Assembly: GCA_021809235.1 (NCBI GenBank)
Contig: JAKBAG010000203.1
Span: 1 to 5,421 of the forward strand
Source: Acidobacteriota bacterium
Lineage (GTDB): Bacteria > Acidobacteriota > Terriglobia > Terriglobales > Acidobacteriaceae
Length of the DNA stretch: 5,421 nt
Direction: 5' to 3'
Below are positions 5,383 through 5,421 of the stretch, piece after piece. Each line of letters starts with the position of its first letter. Position 1 is the stretch's first letter. The translations under genes were made by a program, and so were the position numbers. The notes under the pieces are model-generated. The model saw only the letters and a list, made by a program, of their open reading frames with translations. It did no database searches and was not told the origin of the DNA.

Positions 5383-5416
5383 CGAAGTGTCCACTTAAAA
5401 ATAGCTGGACACTTCG
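5383..5416. repeat. Inverted repeat at the window edge, possible IS terminus
   Basis: CGAAGTGTCCA (5383-5393) and TGGACACTTCG (5406-5416) form a perfect 11-bp inverted repeat with a 12-nt A-rich spacer. There is no T-tract on either side, so it is a poor terminator. GTGTCCA/TGGACAC arrangements are common near the ends of several insertion sequence families, and this could be the start of an element beyond the window. An operator-like site is the alternative. Confidence 0.5.
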
Positions 5417-5421
5417 GTGAA

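Larger units (their letters stand above)
4891..5421. other. Intergenic region without a convincing gene; rich in inverted repeats
   Basis: No frame here shows a recognisable domain, and the short open frames on both strands overlap one another without a persuasive start. The content is structural: hairpins at 4920-4957, 4973-5011, 5064-5083 and 5096-5110, and a bulged one at 5111-5142. There is also a perfect 10-bp palindrome TCAACGTTGA (5128-5137), an intrinsic terminator (5250-5289), and a long inverted repeat at 5383-5416. A perfect AGGAGG at 5211-5216 precedes a 56-codon frame that runs through the terminator. Confidence 0.7.

Overview
The window looks like an accessory stretch of a GC-moderate soil bacterium. 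The style of the large glycoside hydrolase and of the IS66-type transposase fragment suggests the Acidobacteriaceae (Terriglobia). That placement rests on remembered protein style only, since no search could be run.

Layout. (1) Bases 90-527 encode the N-terminal quarter of an IS66-family transposase (TnpC). It breaks off in its zinc-finger region, and a frame-shifted, decayed continuation seems to run to about 624. (2) A complete IS110-family element of the IS1111 group lies at about 770-2137 and reads leftward. It holds a 342-residue DEDD transposase (961-1989, minus), a strongly folded non-coding tail (861-959) in the position where this group encodes its guide RNA (seekRNA/bridge RNA), imperfect subterminal inverted repeats, and a 6-bp direct repeat (CAGGCT) at both proposed ends. 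(3) A large secreted family 9 glycoside hydrolase with a CelD_N-type Ig-like domain lies at 2179-4890 (plus). (4) Bases 4891-5421 carry no convincing gene. They hold a chain of stem-loops, a strong intrinsic terminator (5250-5289), and a long inverted repeat at the right edge that may be the end of another insertion sequence.

How the parts relate. Removing the IS1111-type element joins 769 to 2132 and rebuilds the hydrolase leader, with the proposed insertion core ending 41 bp before the ATG. The element's outer end supplies a good outward -35 (TTGGCA) 18 bp before a -10-like TATTCT in the flanking DNA, so the insertion may have re-wired expression of the hydrolase. An 8-nt bulge in the folded tail is exactly complementary to the flanking target DNA, as expected for a guide RNA that selected this site.

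The two observations most worth following are this guide/target match and the structured, possibly switching RNA downstream of the hydrolase. In that RNA three separate stems each contain one mispair, and in each it is G-U on the plus strand.
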